In this document: positions 1 through 5,824 of the stretch, piece after piece
How positions within the stretch are numbered: the first letter of the stretch is position 1
How the letters are laid out: every line of letters starts with the position of its first letter
DNA from: a bacterium
Lineage (GTDB): Bacteria > Atribacterota > Phoenicimicrobiia > Phoenicimicrobiales > Phoenicimicrobiaceae
Reading direction: 5' to 3'
Assembly: GCA_018819665.1 (NCBI GenBank)
Contig: JAHJOY010000279.1
Location: forward strand, 1-6,404
DNA length: 6,404 nucleotides
Program-made: the position numbers and the translations under genes
Notes under the pieces: generated by a model
What the model saw: the letters and a program-made list of their open reading frames with translations, nothing else
Databases searched by the model: none
What the model was told of the DNA's origin: nothing

Positions 1-48
1 AATTTAATATATTATTTATAAAATACAATTTGGGAAATATAAAAACGG

Positions 49-57
49 GAGGTGATA
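49..57 (+). promoter_or_regulatory. Long Shine-Dalgarno-like sequence without an obvious start codon
   Basis: GGAGGTGAT is a perfect nine-base complement to the usual bacterial 16S rRNA 3' end. No ATG, GTG or TTG lies at a normal distance downstream; the only GTG overlaps the motif itself. It sits about 50 bases ahead of yacL, which has its own AAGGAGG at 93-99. It could be a relic, a ribosome standby site, the start of a short leader using a rare codon, or chance. I see no convincing -35/-10 pair in the AT-rich 1-90 stretch. Confidence 0.25.
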
Positions 58-107
58 GTTCTATACTTTCTTATAAATAAAATAGCGCATAGAAGGAGGA
101 AATAACT

Positions 108-1232
108 ATGCCAGCAAAAAGAATTTTAAAAATCATATTTATTATTGTTGGCGCAGTGATAGGCTACGGTGTATATAATAAATTCTATTTTATTCCTGAC
201 TCATATATTTATTATGATATTTTATTTAAGGTCTTAGCAATAGCTGGAGGAGGAACAATTGGTTTTTTATTTTCCCTTGCGTTTAATACAAAAATCCAAT
301 GTTTATTTTCAGAAATTATTTGCCATTTACAAAAAATACCCACTCAAAACTTTGCTGCTGCCACAATTGGATTAATTATTGGTCTTATTATTGCCAATTT
401 GTTAGCCTATTCACTCTCATTTATTCCCATAATTGGTTCCTATCTTCCTATTATATTAAGCGTAATACTGGGAGCTTTAGGAATAAATATAGGAATTAAT
501 AAAAAAGATGAAATATTCAATTTTTTTGGATATTTTAGAAATATTAATAAAGTAAGAAGAAAAGAAAATAGTAAGAATTTTGTCCATCCCAAGATCTTAG
601 ATACGAGTGTAATTATTGATGGTCGTATTTTAGACATTTGTCAAACAGAATTTTTAGAGGGTGAACTTATAATCCCCCGTTTTGTTTTGTCTGAGCTCCA
701 GCATATTGCCGATTCTTCAGATTCTTTAAAAAGGAACCGAGGGCGCAGAGGTTTAGATATACTTAATAAAATGACTAAAATCAGAAAGAATAAGGTAAAA
801 ATTGTTGGCAAAGATTACAATGAACCCAAAGAGGTTGATGCCAAGATAATTAAACTTGCTAAAGAGATTAAAGCCAAAGTAATAACCAACGATTATAATT
901 TGAATAAAGTTGCCCAGCTTGAGGGCATTCCTGTTTTGAATATCAATGATTTATCTAATGCTCTAAAGGCGGTTATCTTACCTGGCGAGGAAATGAATAC
1001 CCAAATAATAAAGGAAGGCAAAGAACCAGAGCAGGGGATTGCTTATCTTGATGATGGTACCATGATAGTAGTGGAAGATGGACACAAATATATTGGGAAA
1101 AAAGTGAATATTTTAGTAACCAGTATTTTGCAAACTCCTGCCGGTAGGATGATCTTTGGTAGGGTAAAAAGTGTAATGGATAGAAAATCTAATGAATTTA
1201 AAAATGTAGTTAGATTGTCTTCGAGAAAATGA
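108..1232 (+). CDS. yacL: Membrane-anchored PIN-TRAM domain protein, YacL family
   Basis: This 374-residue protein has three parts. Residues about 5-130 hold several hydrophobic segments (near 8-20, 38-58, 83-105 and 110-130), predicting a membrane anchor. Residues about 161-285 form a PIN nuclease-like domain. It opens with LDTSVIIDGR and shows acidic candidates for the metal site at D165, E196 (LSEL), D244 (VDAKI) and D262 (TNDYN). Residues about 290-355 form a TRAM domain, a predicted RNA-binding fold. Length and order match B. subtilis YacL and relatives, whose substrate is not well defined; a membrane-associated RNase is the family expectation. The ATG at 108 follows AAGGAGG (93-99) with 8 bases of spacing. 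In Firmicutes yacL lies near disA/radA and upstream of ispD and cysS, so cysS as the next gene fits. The stop codon runs directly into a 7-bp repeat tract. Family assignment is strong; the RNA target is unknown. Confidence 0.9.
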   Translation: MPAKRILKIIFIIVGAVIGYGVYNKFYFIPDSYIYYDILFKVLAIAGGGTIGFLFSLAFNTKIQCLFSEIICHLQKIPTQNFAAATIGLIIGLIIANLLAYSLSFIPIIGSYLPIILSVILGALGINIGINKKDEIFNFFGYFRNINKVRRKENSKNFVHPKILDTSVIIDGRILDICQTEFLEGELIIPRFVLSELQHIADSSDSLKRNRGRRGLDILNKMTKIRKNKVKIVGKDYNEPKEVDAKIIKLAKEIKAKVITNDYNLNKVAQLEGIPVLNINDLSNALKAVILPGEEMNTQIIKEGKEPEQGIAYLDDGTMIVVEDGHKYIGKKVNILVTSILQTPAGRMIFGRVKSVMDRKSNEFKNVVRLSSRK

Positions 1233-1357
1233 AAAACCAAAAAACTAAAAATTTAAAGTGAAAAACTAAAAAGCATAATTCAAAATTCAAAACTTTTTCT
1301 TAATTTTCAGCTTTGAATTTTGGTTTTGCGCTTTACGCTTTTAGTTTTGCGCTGTGC
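1232..1357. repeat. Degenerate heptanucleotide repeat tract with inverted-repeat symmetry (yacL-cysS spacer)
   Basis: From the last base of the yacL stop codon the DNA reads as about 18 consecutive 7-bp units in one phase. Examples are CATAATT, CAAAATT, CAAAACT at 1274-1294 and GTTTTGC, GCTTTAC, GCTTTTA, GTTTTGC at 1323-1350. The left half is A-rich and the right half T-rich. CAAAATTCAAA (1281-1291) is exactly complementary to TTTGAATTTTG (1312-1322), so an imperfect long hairpin is possible. The tract is an inverted copy of the one at 6237-6404. A TTG in the tract (1313) opens a spurious N-terminal extension of cysS. A weak bidirectional terminator role is possible, but there is no GC-rich stem and U-run. 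Confidence 0.85.
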
Positions 1358-1393
1358 AAAATATACACTAAGGACATGAGAGGGAATAGAAAG

Positions 1394-2815
1394 GTGCCTT
1401 TAAAGATTTACAATACTTTAACAAGAAAAAAAGAGGAGTTTATTCCTCTTAAAAAAGGCGAAGTTGGCATGTATGTTTGTGGACCTACAGTTTACAATTA
1501 CATTCATATAGGGAATGCCCGGCCTTTTATAATCTTTGAAGTAGTTAGAAGGTTTCTAAAATTTAAGGGTTATAAGGTAAAATACATACAAAATTTAACT
1601 GATATAGATGATAAAATGATAAATAAAGCAAAAGAATTAAAGATTACAGTCTCGGAATTAGCGGAAAAATTTATTCAAGAGTATTTTATTGATGCTGATT
1701 CACTTAATATAGAAAGAGCAGATGTTCATCCTCGAGCAACAGAACATATCAAGGAGATAATAGAACTGGTAAAAGGATTAGAAGAAAAAGGATATGCTTA
1801 CGAAATAGACGGTGATGTATTTTTCGATGTATCTAAATTTAAAGGTTATGGAAAACTTTCTGGTCAAAATATCGAAGAATTAAAAGAAGGAGCACGAGTA
1901 GAAGTAGATGAAAGAAAGAAGGAATCTATAGATTTTGCCTTATGGAAAAGAGCGAAGGAAGGAGAACCCTCCTGGGAGAGCCCCTGGGGGGAAGGAAGAC
2001 CCGGTTGGCATATTGAATGTTCAGCTATGTCGATGAAATATTTGGGAAAAAGTTTTGATATACATACCGGGGGTTCAGATTTAATCTTTCCTCATCATGA
2101 AAATGAAATTGCCCAAAGCGAAGCTTACACTAATCAACAGTTTGTAAGGTACTGGATGCATAATGGTTACCTTTGTTTAAATAATCAGAAAATGTCTAAA
2201 TCTTTAGGAAATATAATGAAGGTAAGAGACATCAGCCAGAAATACAAAGGAGAAATAATTCGGTATTTCATCCTTTCAGCTCATTATAGGAGCCCCTTTA
2301 ATTTTAGTGAGGAGCAGCTTCAGCAAGCAGAGAGCAGTTTGCAGAGATTAAATAATACAATTTTTAATGTAAAACATTTATTAAAACAGGGTAAATTTAG
2401 AAAATCAAAAGATAAAAATGATGAGCTGATCTTAGAAAAAAGAAAAGAGAATGAACAAAAATTTATAGAAGCTATGGATGATGATTTTAATACACCTGTT
2501 GCCCTAAGCCGGTTATTTAGTTTTGCCAGAGAGGTAAATATCTACCTGAACTCTCCGGGCACAAAAAATAAAGAAGTGTTAGAAAAAATTCTTAAATATT
2601 ATCAGGAATTAGCCGGTGAAATATTGGGGATTTTGGAAGATTTTGATCAAGAAGAAAGTTTCGAGCAAGAAATCAAGAAATTAATTGAAGAGAGAGAAGA
2701 GGCGAGAAAAGAGAGTAATTGGGTTGAATCGGATCAAATTAGAGATAAATTGAGGGAAAAAGGAATACTTCTCGAAGATACCCCTGAGGGGGTAAGGTGG
2801 AAGAGGATAAAATAG
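1394..2815 (+). CDS. cysS: Cysteinyl-tRNA synthetase
   Basis: This class I aminoacyl-tRNA synthetase joins cysteine to tRNA-Cys in the cytoplasm using ATP. From the GTG at 1394 the protein has 473 residues, normal for the family, and starts MPLKIYNTLTRKKEEF, which aligns with the E. coli N-terminus. With this start the key positions match E. coli numbering: zinc ligands C209, H234 and E238, KMSKS at 266-270, and the HIGH-type motif HIGN at 38-41. The fourth zinc ligand is the cysteine of CGPTVY at 29. The C-terminal third is the helical DALR/anticodon-binding region. An in-frame ATG at 1376 would add six residues, but its AAGGA (1370-1374) is one base away, too close to work well; GAGG at 1380-1383 is better placed for the GTG. 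The TTG at 1313 is rejected because its codons are repeat DNA. No T-box leader is visible upstream. Function is very secure; the start is moderately so. Confidence 0.96.
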   Translation: MPLKIYNTLTRKKEEFIPLKKGEVGMYVCGPTVYNYIHIGNARPFIIFEVVRRFLKFKGYKVKYIQNLTDIDDKMINKAKELKITVSELAEKFIQEYFIDADSLNIERADVHPRATEHIKEIIELVKGLEEKGYAYEIDGDVFFDVSKFKGYGKLSGQNIEELKEGARVEVDERKKESIDFALWKRAKEGEPSWESPWGEGRPGWHIECSAMSMKYLGKSFDIHTGGSDLIFPHHENEIAQSEAYTNQQFVRYWMHNGYLCLNNQKMSKSLGNIMKVRDISQKYKGEIIRYFILSAHYRSPFNFSEEQLQQAESSLQRLNNTIFNVKHLLKQGKFRKSKDKNDELILEKRKENEQKFIEAMDDDFNTPVALSRLFSFAREVNIYLNSPGTKNKEVLEKILKYYQELAGEILGILEDFDQEESFEQEIKKLIEEREEARKESNWVESDQIRDKLREKGILLEDTPEGVRWKRIK

Positions 2816-2894
2816 CGGATAGCATAATAGCGTTGAGTGAGAAAAGAAGAAGAAAGAAGACAGGAGACGTATTCGTATCGCGTGAAGAAAATAG
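2813..2894. repeat. Degenerate heptanucleotide repeat tract after cysS
   Basis: The first unit, TAGCGGA, begins with the cysS stop codon. It is followed by TAGCATA, ATAGCGT and then purine-rich units such as AGAAGAA, AGAAGAC and AGGAGAC (2848-2868), in one 7-bp phase. The end, GTATCGCGTGAAGAAAATAG (2875-2894), recurs exactly at 3968-3987. No gene is visible in 2816-3167. That spacer holds this tract, three short palindromes (2915-3016) and a second tract (3047-3144). Confidence 0.7.
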
Positions 2895-2914
2895 TAATGG
2901 ATTAAATATGTAAA

Positions 2915-2937
2915 GGCAGACCTTGTGTCTGCCCGCA
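2915..2937. repeat. Short palindromic repeat, copy 1 (GGCAGAC hairpin)
   Basis: GGCAGAC (2915-2921), a five-base CTTGT loop and GTCTGCC (2927-2933) form a perfect 7-bp hairpin. The 23 bases 2915-2937 recur identically at 5708-5730. No T-run follows, so it is not a standard intrinsic terminator. It looks like a dispersed REP-like intergenic repeat. Confidence 0.8.
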
Positions 2938-2948
2938 ATAAGTAATTT

Positions 2949-2975
2949 GTAGGGGCACGATGCATCGTGCCCACC
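2949..2975. repeat. Short palindromic repeat with a different core (GGGCACGATG palindrome)
   Basis: Positions 2953-2972 are a perfect 20-bp palindrome: GGGCACGATG followed by its reverse complement. The flanks resemble the copy at 5703-5730, with GTAGGGGCA on the left and TGCCC on the right. The inner stem differs but stays self-complementary. It could form an 8-bp hairpin with a 4-base loop. No T-run follows. Confidence 0.8.
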
Positions 2976-2998
2976 AGAGGAATTAAGAAAACAACACG

Positions 2999-3016
2999 GG
3001 TCGGATAAATCCAACC
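2999..3016. repeat. Imperfect palindrome GGT-GGAT/ATCC-ACC
   Basis: GGT, GGAT, a two-base AA centre, ATCC and ACC pair apart from one C/A mismatch (3002 with 3013). GGATAAATCC (3003-3012) is also the exact reverse complement of GGATTTATCC at 3101-3110 in the next tract. It is the third palindrome in a row in this spacer. Function unknown. Confidence 0.5.
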
Positions 3017-3046
3017 ACATTAAAAGCAATAGTTTGTACAAAAAAG

Positions 3047-3144
3047 TTTTGAGTTTTGAATTATAGTTTTTCGCTTTTCGCTTTAAGCTTTTCGCTTTAT
3101 GGATTTATCCTATACGCTAAACGCTACCCGCTATACGCTATATA
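3047..3144. repeat. Degenerate heptanucleotide repeat tract upstream of sigH
   Basis: Fourteen units stay in one phase. The first part has TTTTGAG, TTTTGAA, then TTTTCGC three times with TTTAAGC between (3068-3095). The second part has CTATACG, CTAAACG, CTACCCG, CTATACG (3110-3137). The first half matches the T-rich half of the tract ending at 6404. The tract stops nine bases before the sigH Shine-Dalgarno. An ATG inside it (3099) creates a false upstream extension of sigH. Confidence 0.85.
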
Positions 3145-3167
3145 AGATTTCCAAGGAGGAACAATTA

Positions 3168-3800
3168 ATGAGGTTAAAAGAAGGAGAAGGGGGTTTTATT
3201 AATTACCTGAATTGTGATGATGAAGAGCTTATTTACTTAGCTTGCCAAGGAAATTTGTTAGCAGAAGAATGTTTGATTAATAGATATAAAAAATTAGTAA
3301 AAATAAAGGCCCGCTCGTATTTTTTGGTCGGTGCTGATACGGAAGATATCATTCAGGAAGGAATGATTGGACTTTACAAAGCAGTAAGAAATTATCAATT
3401 TAAAAAACTTTCCTCTTTTAAGGCATTTGCTGAATTATGTATTACTCGGCAGATTATTACAGCTATAAAAAGTGCTACCCGACAAAAACATATACCTTTA
3501 AATTCATACATATCTCTTAATAGACCAATTTATAATGAGGATTCTGACAGAACCTTATTGGATATTGTGGATAATATGAACATTAATGATCCTCAGGACT
3601 TATTTTTAAACAGTGAAAAATTGAATAATCTTAAAGTGAGAATCAAAAAAATATTATCAGAATTAGAAAGAGATGTTTTGGAATCTTATTTAGATGCTAA
3701 ATCTTATCAAGAAATTGCAGCTGATTTAGGAAGGCATGTAAAGTCTATAGATAATGCTTTACAAAGGATAAAAAGGAAGTTAGAATTAATTACGAAATAG
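3168..3800 (+). CDS. sigH: RNA polymerase sigma factor, SigH type
   Basis: This 210-residue sigma factor directs RNA polymerase core to alternative promoters; in B. subtilis SigH serves the transition to stationary phase, competence and sporulation. Residues about 18-110 form sigma region 2, with EDIIQEGMIGLYKAVRNY (59-76) and the very typical FKAFAELCITRQIITAIKSA (84-103) followed by TRQKHIPLNSY. Residues about 150-207 form region 4, with a helix-turn-helix near 178-200 (SYQEIAADLGRHVKSIDNAL). Length is close to the B. subtilis protein (218). The ATG at 3168 is chosen because AAGGAGG (3153-3159) lies 8 bases upstream. An in-frame ATG at 3099 would add 23 residues encoded by repeat DNA and is rejected. 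In Clostridia sigH follows cysS-mrnC-rlmB-yacP and precedes tuf or rpmG-secE-nusG, so the tuf block downstream fits. The regulon here cannot be read from the window. Confidence 0.93.
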   Translation: MRLKEGEGGFINYLNCDDEELIYLACQGNLLAEECLINRYKKLVKIKARSYFLVGADTEDIIQEGMIGLYKAVRNYQFKKLSSFKAFAELCITRQIITAIKSATRQKHIPLNSYISLNRPIYNEDSDRTLLDIVDNMNINDPQDLFLNSEKLNNLKVRIKKILSELERDVLESYLDAKSYQEIAADLGRHVKSIDNALQRIKRKLELITK

Positions 3801-3812
3801 TTTTTAAAAAGA

Positions 3813-3841
3813 TTGACTTAATTATAAAAAATAATTATAAT
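3813..3841 (+). promoter_or_regulatory. Near-consensus housekeeping promoter for the tRNA-tuf block
   Basis: TTGACT (3813-3818) and a perfect TATAAT (3836-3841) are 17 bases apart, the optimal spacing for the primary sigma factor. Initiation would be expected around 3847-3849, only a few bases before the tRNA-Thr 5' end at 3852. It is the best promoter in the window and fits strong expression of tRNAs and EF-Tu. It lies just after the sigH stop codon, separating sigH from the tRNA-tuf block. Confidence 0.85.
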
Positions 3842-3851
3842 GTGTAAAATT

Positions 3852-3927
3852 GCCGATGTAGCTCAGTTGGCAGAGCAGCTGATTTGTAATCAGCAGGTCA
3901 TCCGTTCGAACCGGATCATCGGCTCCA
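3852..3927 (+). tRNA. tRNA-Thr, anticodon TGT
   Basis: This 76-base cloverleaf has an encoded CCA end. The acceptor GCCGATG pairs with CATCGGC. The anticodon stem GCTGA/TCAGC encloses the loop TTTGTAA, with anticodon TGT at 3885-3887 reading ACA-type threonine codons. The T-arm has the standard TTCGAAC loop. It corresponds by position and anticodon to thrU, the first tRNA of the E. coli tufB operon. Confidence 0.97.
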
Positions 3928-3946
3928 GATAACGTATAATAAATAT

Positions 3947-4093
3947 GTATCGCGTATTGCGTATCGAGTATCGCGTGAAGAAAATAGAAGTAAGAAACCA
4001 GAAACCAGATTAGTATATAGTATGTAGTGAAGAAGAAAGAGAAAAGAAGAGCTAAGAATCCAGGAGTCAGGAGCCAGAATAAATTAGTATCTC
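3947..4093. repeat. Long degenerate heptanucleotide repeat tract between tRNA-Thr and tRNA-Tyr
   Basis: This is the longest clear case of drift with constant phase, with about 20 consecutive units. GTATCGC, GTATTGC, GTATCGA, GTATCGC (3947-3974) give way to AACCAGA twice (3996-4009), then TTAGTAT, ATAGTAT, GTAGTGA, purine-rich units, and finally TCCAGGA, GTCAGGA, GCCAGAA (4059-4079). Many units end in GA or AGA. GTATCGCGTGAAGAAAATAG (3968-3987) repeats 2875-2894. ATTAGTATATAGTA occurs at 4009-4022 and again at 4121-4134. The rest of the 318-base spacer (4135-4200) shows no gene or convincing promoter. Confidence 0.85.
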
Positions 4094-4200
4094 TTGGCAA
4101 ACCGGGTGACTGGCTAATTAATTAGTATATAGTAAGATAGCAGTTGAAATAAGGGATTAAATGATTTGGAGATTTAAATATTTGTATCTTGTTTTTCTGG

Positions 4201-4242
4201 CAAAATACGATATACGAAATACGATATACTATATACGAAAAT
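4201..4242. repeat. Degenerate heptanucleotide repeat tract abutting tRNA-Tyr
   Basis: Units CAAAATA, CGATATA, CGAAATA, CGATATA, CTATATA, CGAAAAT run in one phase and stop three bases before the tRNA-Tyr 5' end. TATACT at 4225-4230 could pass for a -10 element, but no matching -35 is evident. Transcription of tRNA-Tyr probably comes from 3813-3841. Confidence 0.8.
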
Positions 4243-4245
4243 AAT

Positions 4246-4332
4246 GGGGAGGTACCAAAGTGGTTAAATGGAGCGGACTGTAGATCCGTTGGTTGAACGC
4301 CTTCGAAGGTTCGAATCCTTCCCTCCCCACCA
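4246..4332 (+). tRNA. tRNA-Tyr, anticodon GTA
   Basis: This 87-base tRNA has the long variable arm typical of bacterial tRNA-Tyr. Acceptor GGGGAGG pairs with CCTCCCC, followed by A and an encoded CCA. Anticodon stem GCGGA/TCCGT encloses loop CTGTAGA, with anticodon GTA at 4280-4282. The T-arm GAAGG-TTCGAAT-CCTTC is standard. It matches tyrU of the E. coli tufB operon. Only 13 bases separate it from the next tRNA. Confidence 0.97.
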
Positions 4333-4345
4333 CTCTAAACATTGT

Positions 4346-4421
4346 GCCCGCGTAGCTCAGTCGGAAGAGCGCATCCTTGGTAAGGATGAGGTCACCAGTT
4401 CAATTCTGGTCGTGGGCTCCA
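4346..4421 (+). tRNA. tRNA-Thr, anticodon GGT
   Basis: This 76-base cloverleaf has an encoded CCA. The acceptor GCCCGCG pairs with CGTGGGC (one G-T pair). Anticodon stem CATCC/GGATG encloses loop TTGGTAA, with anticodon GGT at 4379-4381 reading ACC and ACT. With the TGT isoacceptor at 3852 the window covers two threonine tRNAs. It corresponds to thrT, directly upstream of tufB in E. coli; tuf starts 57 bases downstream here. Confidence 0.97.
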
Positions 4422-4478
4422 GTTAAATCAGATAAATATAGAAATACTATTTTTTTGTATTTAAGGAGGAAAAATCAA

Positions 4479-5675
4479 ATGGCAAAAGAGAAATTTGTAA
4501 GAACTAAACCCCATGTTAATGTGGGTACTATCGGTCATGTAGACCATGGCAAAACAACCTTAACCTCAGCAATCACTAAATATCTGGCTACTAAAGGCCT
4601 TGCCGAGGTGAAGGAGTTCGATGATATCGATCGTGCTCCCGAAGAAAAGGAGAGAGGTATTACCATCTCGGTTTTTCATGCCGAATACGAGACCGAAAAG
4701 AGACACTATGCCCATATCGATTGTCCGGGACATGCTGACTACATCAAGAATATGATTACCGGAGCAGCCCAGATGGACGGAGCTGTCCTGGTGGTATCTG
4801 CTGCCGATGGCCCCATGCCCCAGACTCGAGAGCATATTCTTCTGGCCCGCCAGGTAGGAGTCCCCCATATCGTGGTCTTCCTGAACAAGGTAGATATGGT
4901 AGATGACCCTGAACTGATTGAACTGGTAGAGATGGAGATAAGAGATCTTTTAAGTGAATATGAATTCCCCGGAGACGATATTCCTATAATCAAGGGCTCG
5001 GCTCTAAAGGCAATGCAGGCTACAGATGCAAATGATCCTGCCTATAAGGCCATTGCCGAATTATTAGATGCCATAGATAATTATATTCCTACTCCCAAAC
5101 GAGATATGGATAAACCCTTCCTCTTATCAGTGGAAGACGTCTTTTCTATCACCGGCAGAGGGACTGTGGCTACCGGTAGGTTAGAGAGAGGATTAGTCAA
5201 GGTAGGAGATCCGGCCGAGATAGTAGGGCTTGCCCCCAAGGTGAGCAAGACTGTAGTCACCGGAGTAGAGATGTTCCGTAAGACCATGGATCAGGCCGAA
5301 GCCGGAGACAACATCGGTCTCCTCCTGCGAGGCATAGATAAAAATGATGTAAAAAGAGGCCAGGTAGTAGCGGTCCCAGGTAGTATCACCCCTCATACCA
5401 AGTTTAATGGTGAAATCTATGTCTTAACCAAAGAAGAAGGAGGCAGGCATACTCCTATCTTTAGTGGTTATCGTCCCCAGTTCTACTTCAGAACTACTGA
5501 CGTAACCGGGACCATCACTCTCCCTGAAGGGGTAGAGATGGTTATGCCCGGGGATCGAGTAACTGTGGTTGGTGAACTGATCACTCCTATCGCTATGGAA
5601 AAACAGCTCCGCTTTGCTATCCGAGAAGGAGGACGTACTGTCAGTGCCGGAGTGGTAAGTGAGATAATTGAATAG
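4479..5675 (+). CDS. tuf: Translation elongation factor Tu
   Basis: EF-Tu is the GTPase that carries aminoacyl-tRNA to the ribosomal A site. The 398-residue protein has normal length. The G domain shows GHVDHGKT (19-26), RGIT with switch threonine T62 (59-62), DCPGH (81-85), NKVD (136-139) and SAL (174-176). Domains 2 and 3 follow in full and end at VVSEIIE. The ATG at 4479 has GGAGG (4465-4469) nine bases upstream. An in-frame GTG-type start inside tRNA-Thr (near 4377) is rejected because it would read through the tRNA. A weak AT hairpin (4442-4447 with 4457-4462) lies just before the Shine-Dalgarno. The stretch after RGITI reads SVFHAEYE rather than the usual NTSHVEYD/NTAHVEYE. Base composition is richer in GC than in neighbouring genes (31/60 at 4741-4800 against 16/60 at 3661-3720). 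Co-transcription with the three tRNAs is inferred from spacing and from the E. coli tufB operon. Confidence 0.98.
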   Translation: MAKEKFVRTKPHVNVGTIGHVDHGKTTLTSAITKYLATKGLAEVKEFDDIDRAPEEKERGITISVFHAEYETEKRHYAHIDCPGHADYIKNMITGAAQMDGAVLVVSAADGPMPQTREHILLARQVGVPHIVVFLNKVDMVDDPELIELVEMEIRDLLSEYEFPGDDIPIIKGSALKAMQATDANDPAYKAIAELLDAIDNYIPTPKRDMDKPFLLSVEDVFSITGRGTVATGRLERGLVKVGDPAEIVGLAPKVSKTVVTGVEMFRKTMDQAEAGDNIGLLLRGIDKNDVKRGQVVAVPGSITPHTKFNGEIYVLTKEEGGRHTPIFSGYRPQFYFRTTDVTGTITLPEGVEMVMPGDRVTVVGELITPIAMEKQLRFAIREGGRTVSAGVVSEIIE

Positions 5676-5703
5676 TCGTTAGTGAATAGTCGTTAGTCGT
5701 TAG
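5669..5703. repeat. Heptanucleotide repeat tract overlapping the tuf stop codon
   Basis: Five units run in phase: TGAATAG, TCGTTAG, TGAATAG, TCGTTAG, TCGTTAG. The first unit contains the tuf stop codon (TAG, 5673-5675), so the tract includes the end of the coding sequence. TCGTTAGTGAATAGT (5676-5690) recurs exactly at 6258-6272 after rpsJ. Every unit ends in TAG, so all three frames are closed within 21 bases. Confidence 0.85.
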
Positions 5704-5730
5704 TAGGGGCAGACCTTGTGTCTGCCCGCA
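5703..5730. repeat. Short palindromic repeat, copy 2 (GGGCAGAC hairpin)
   Basis: GGGCAGAC (5707-5714), loop CTTGT and GTCTGCCC (5720-5727) form a perfect 8-bp hairpin, one base pair longer than the copy at 2915. It follows directly on the repeat units after tuf. No T-run follows, so termination is doubtful; it could still stabilise the tuf mRNA 3' end. Confidence 0.8.
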
Positions 5731-5742
5731 GGACTAATTTAT

Positions 5743-5824
5743 GAGATACGAGATATTAAATAAGAAAATTCTCAACAGAGTTGGTTTTATATTTTACGCA
5801 ATACGCAATACGCGATACGAATTG
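5743..5824. repeat. Heptanucleotide repeats upstream of rpsJ
   Basis: A short pair, GAGATAC and GAGATAT, lies at 5743-5756. A clear tract, TACGCAA, TACGCAA, TACGCGA, TACGAAT, lies at 5795-5822. It ends a few bases before the rpsJ Shine-Dalgarno (5830-5836). The bases between (5757-5794) show no recognisable feature. Confidence 0.75.

Noticed and set aside
1233..1393. T-box or other riboswitch upstream of cysS
   Set aside because: No T-box core or antiterminator stem is visible; the leader is heptamer repeat DNA.
2681..3041. Two overlapping antisense open frames across the cysS 3' end and following spacer
   Set aside because: Low-complexity composition from purine-rich repeats and palindromes, with no recognisable domain.
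3822..4100. Antisense 92-codon open frame over tRNA-Thr
   Set aside because: Its only protein-like part is the reverse strand of the tRNA, a well-known source of spurious predicted proteins; the rest is repeat DNA.
4144..4190. Separate promoter for tRNA-Tyr
   Set aside because: TTGAAA (4144-4149) has no -10 element at acceptable spacing.
3947..4242. CRISPR array
   Set aside because: Units are 7 bp, contiguous and degenerate, with no spacers of constant length and no cas genes nearby.
4377..4478. 34-residue N-terminal extension of EF-Tu
   Set aside because: It would start in the anticodon loop of tRNA-Thr(GGT). The ATG at 4479 has a strong Shine-Dalgarno and the normal EF-Tu N-terminus.
4566..5396. 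Several antisense open frames inside tuf
   Set aside because: They mirror the codon bias of tuf, have no ribosome binding sites and resemble no known family.
5707..5727. Intrinsic terminator after tuf
   Set aside because: The stem is good, but the bases that follow (CGCAGGACTAATTT) lack the required T-run, and an almost identical hairpin sits in an unrelated spacer.
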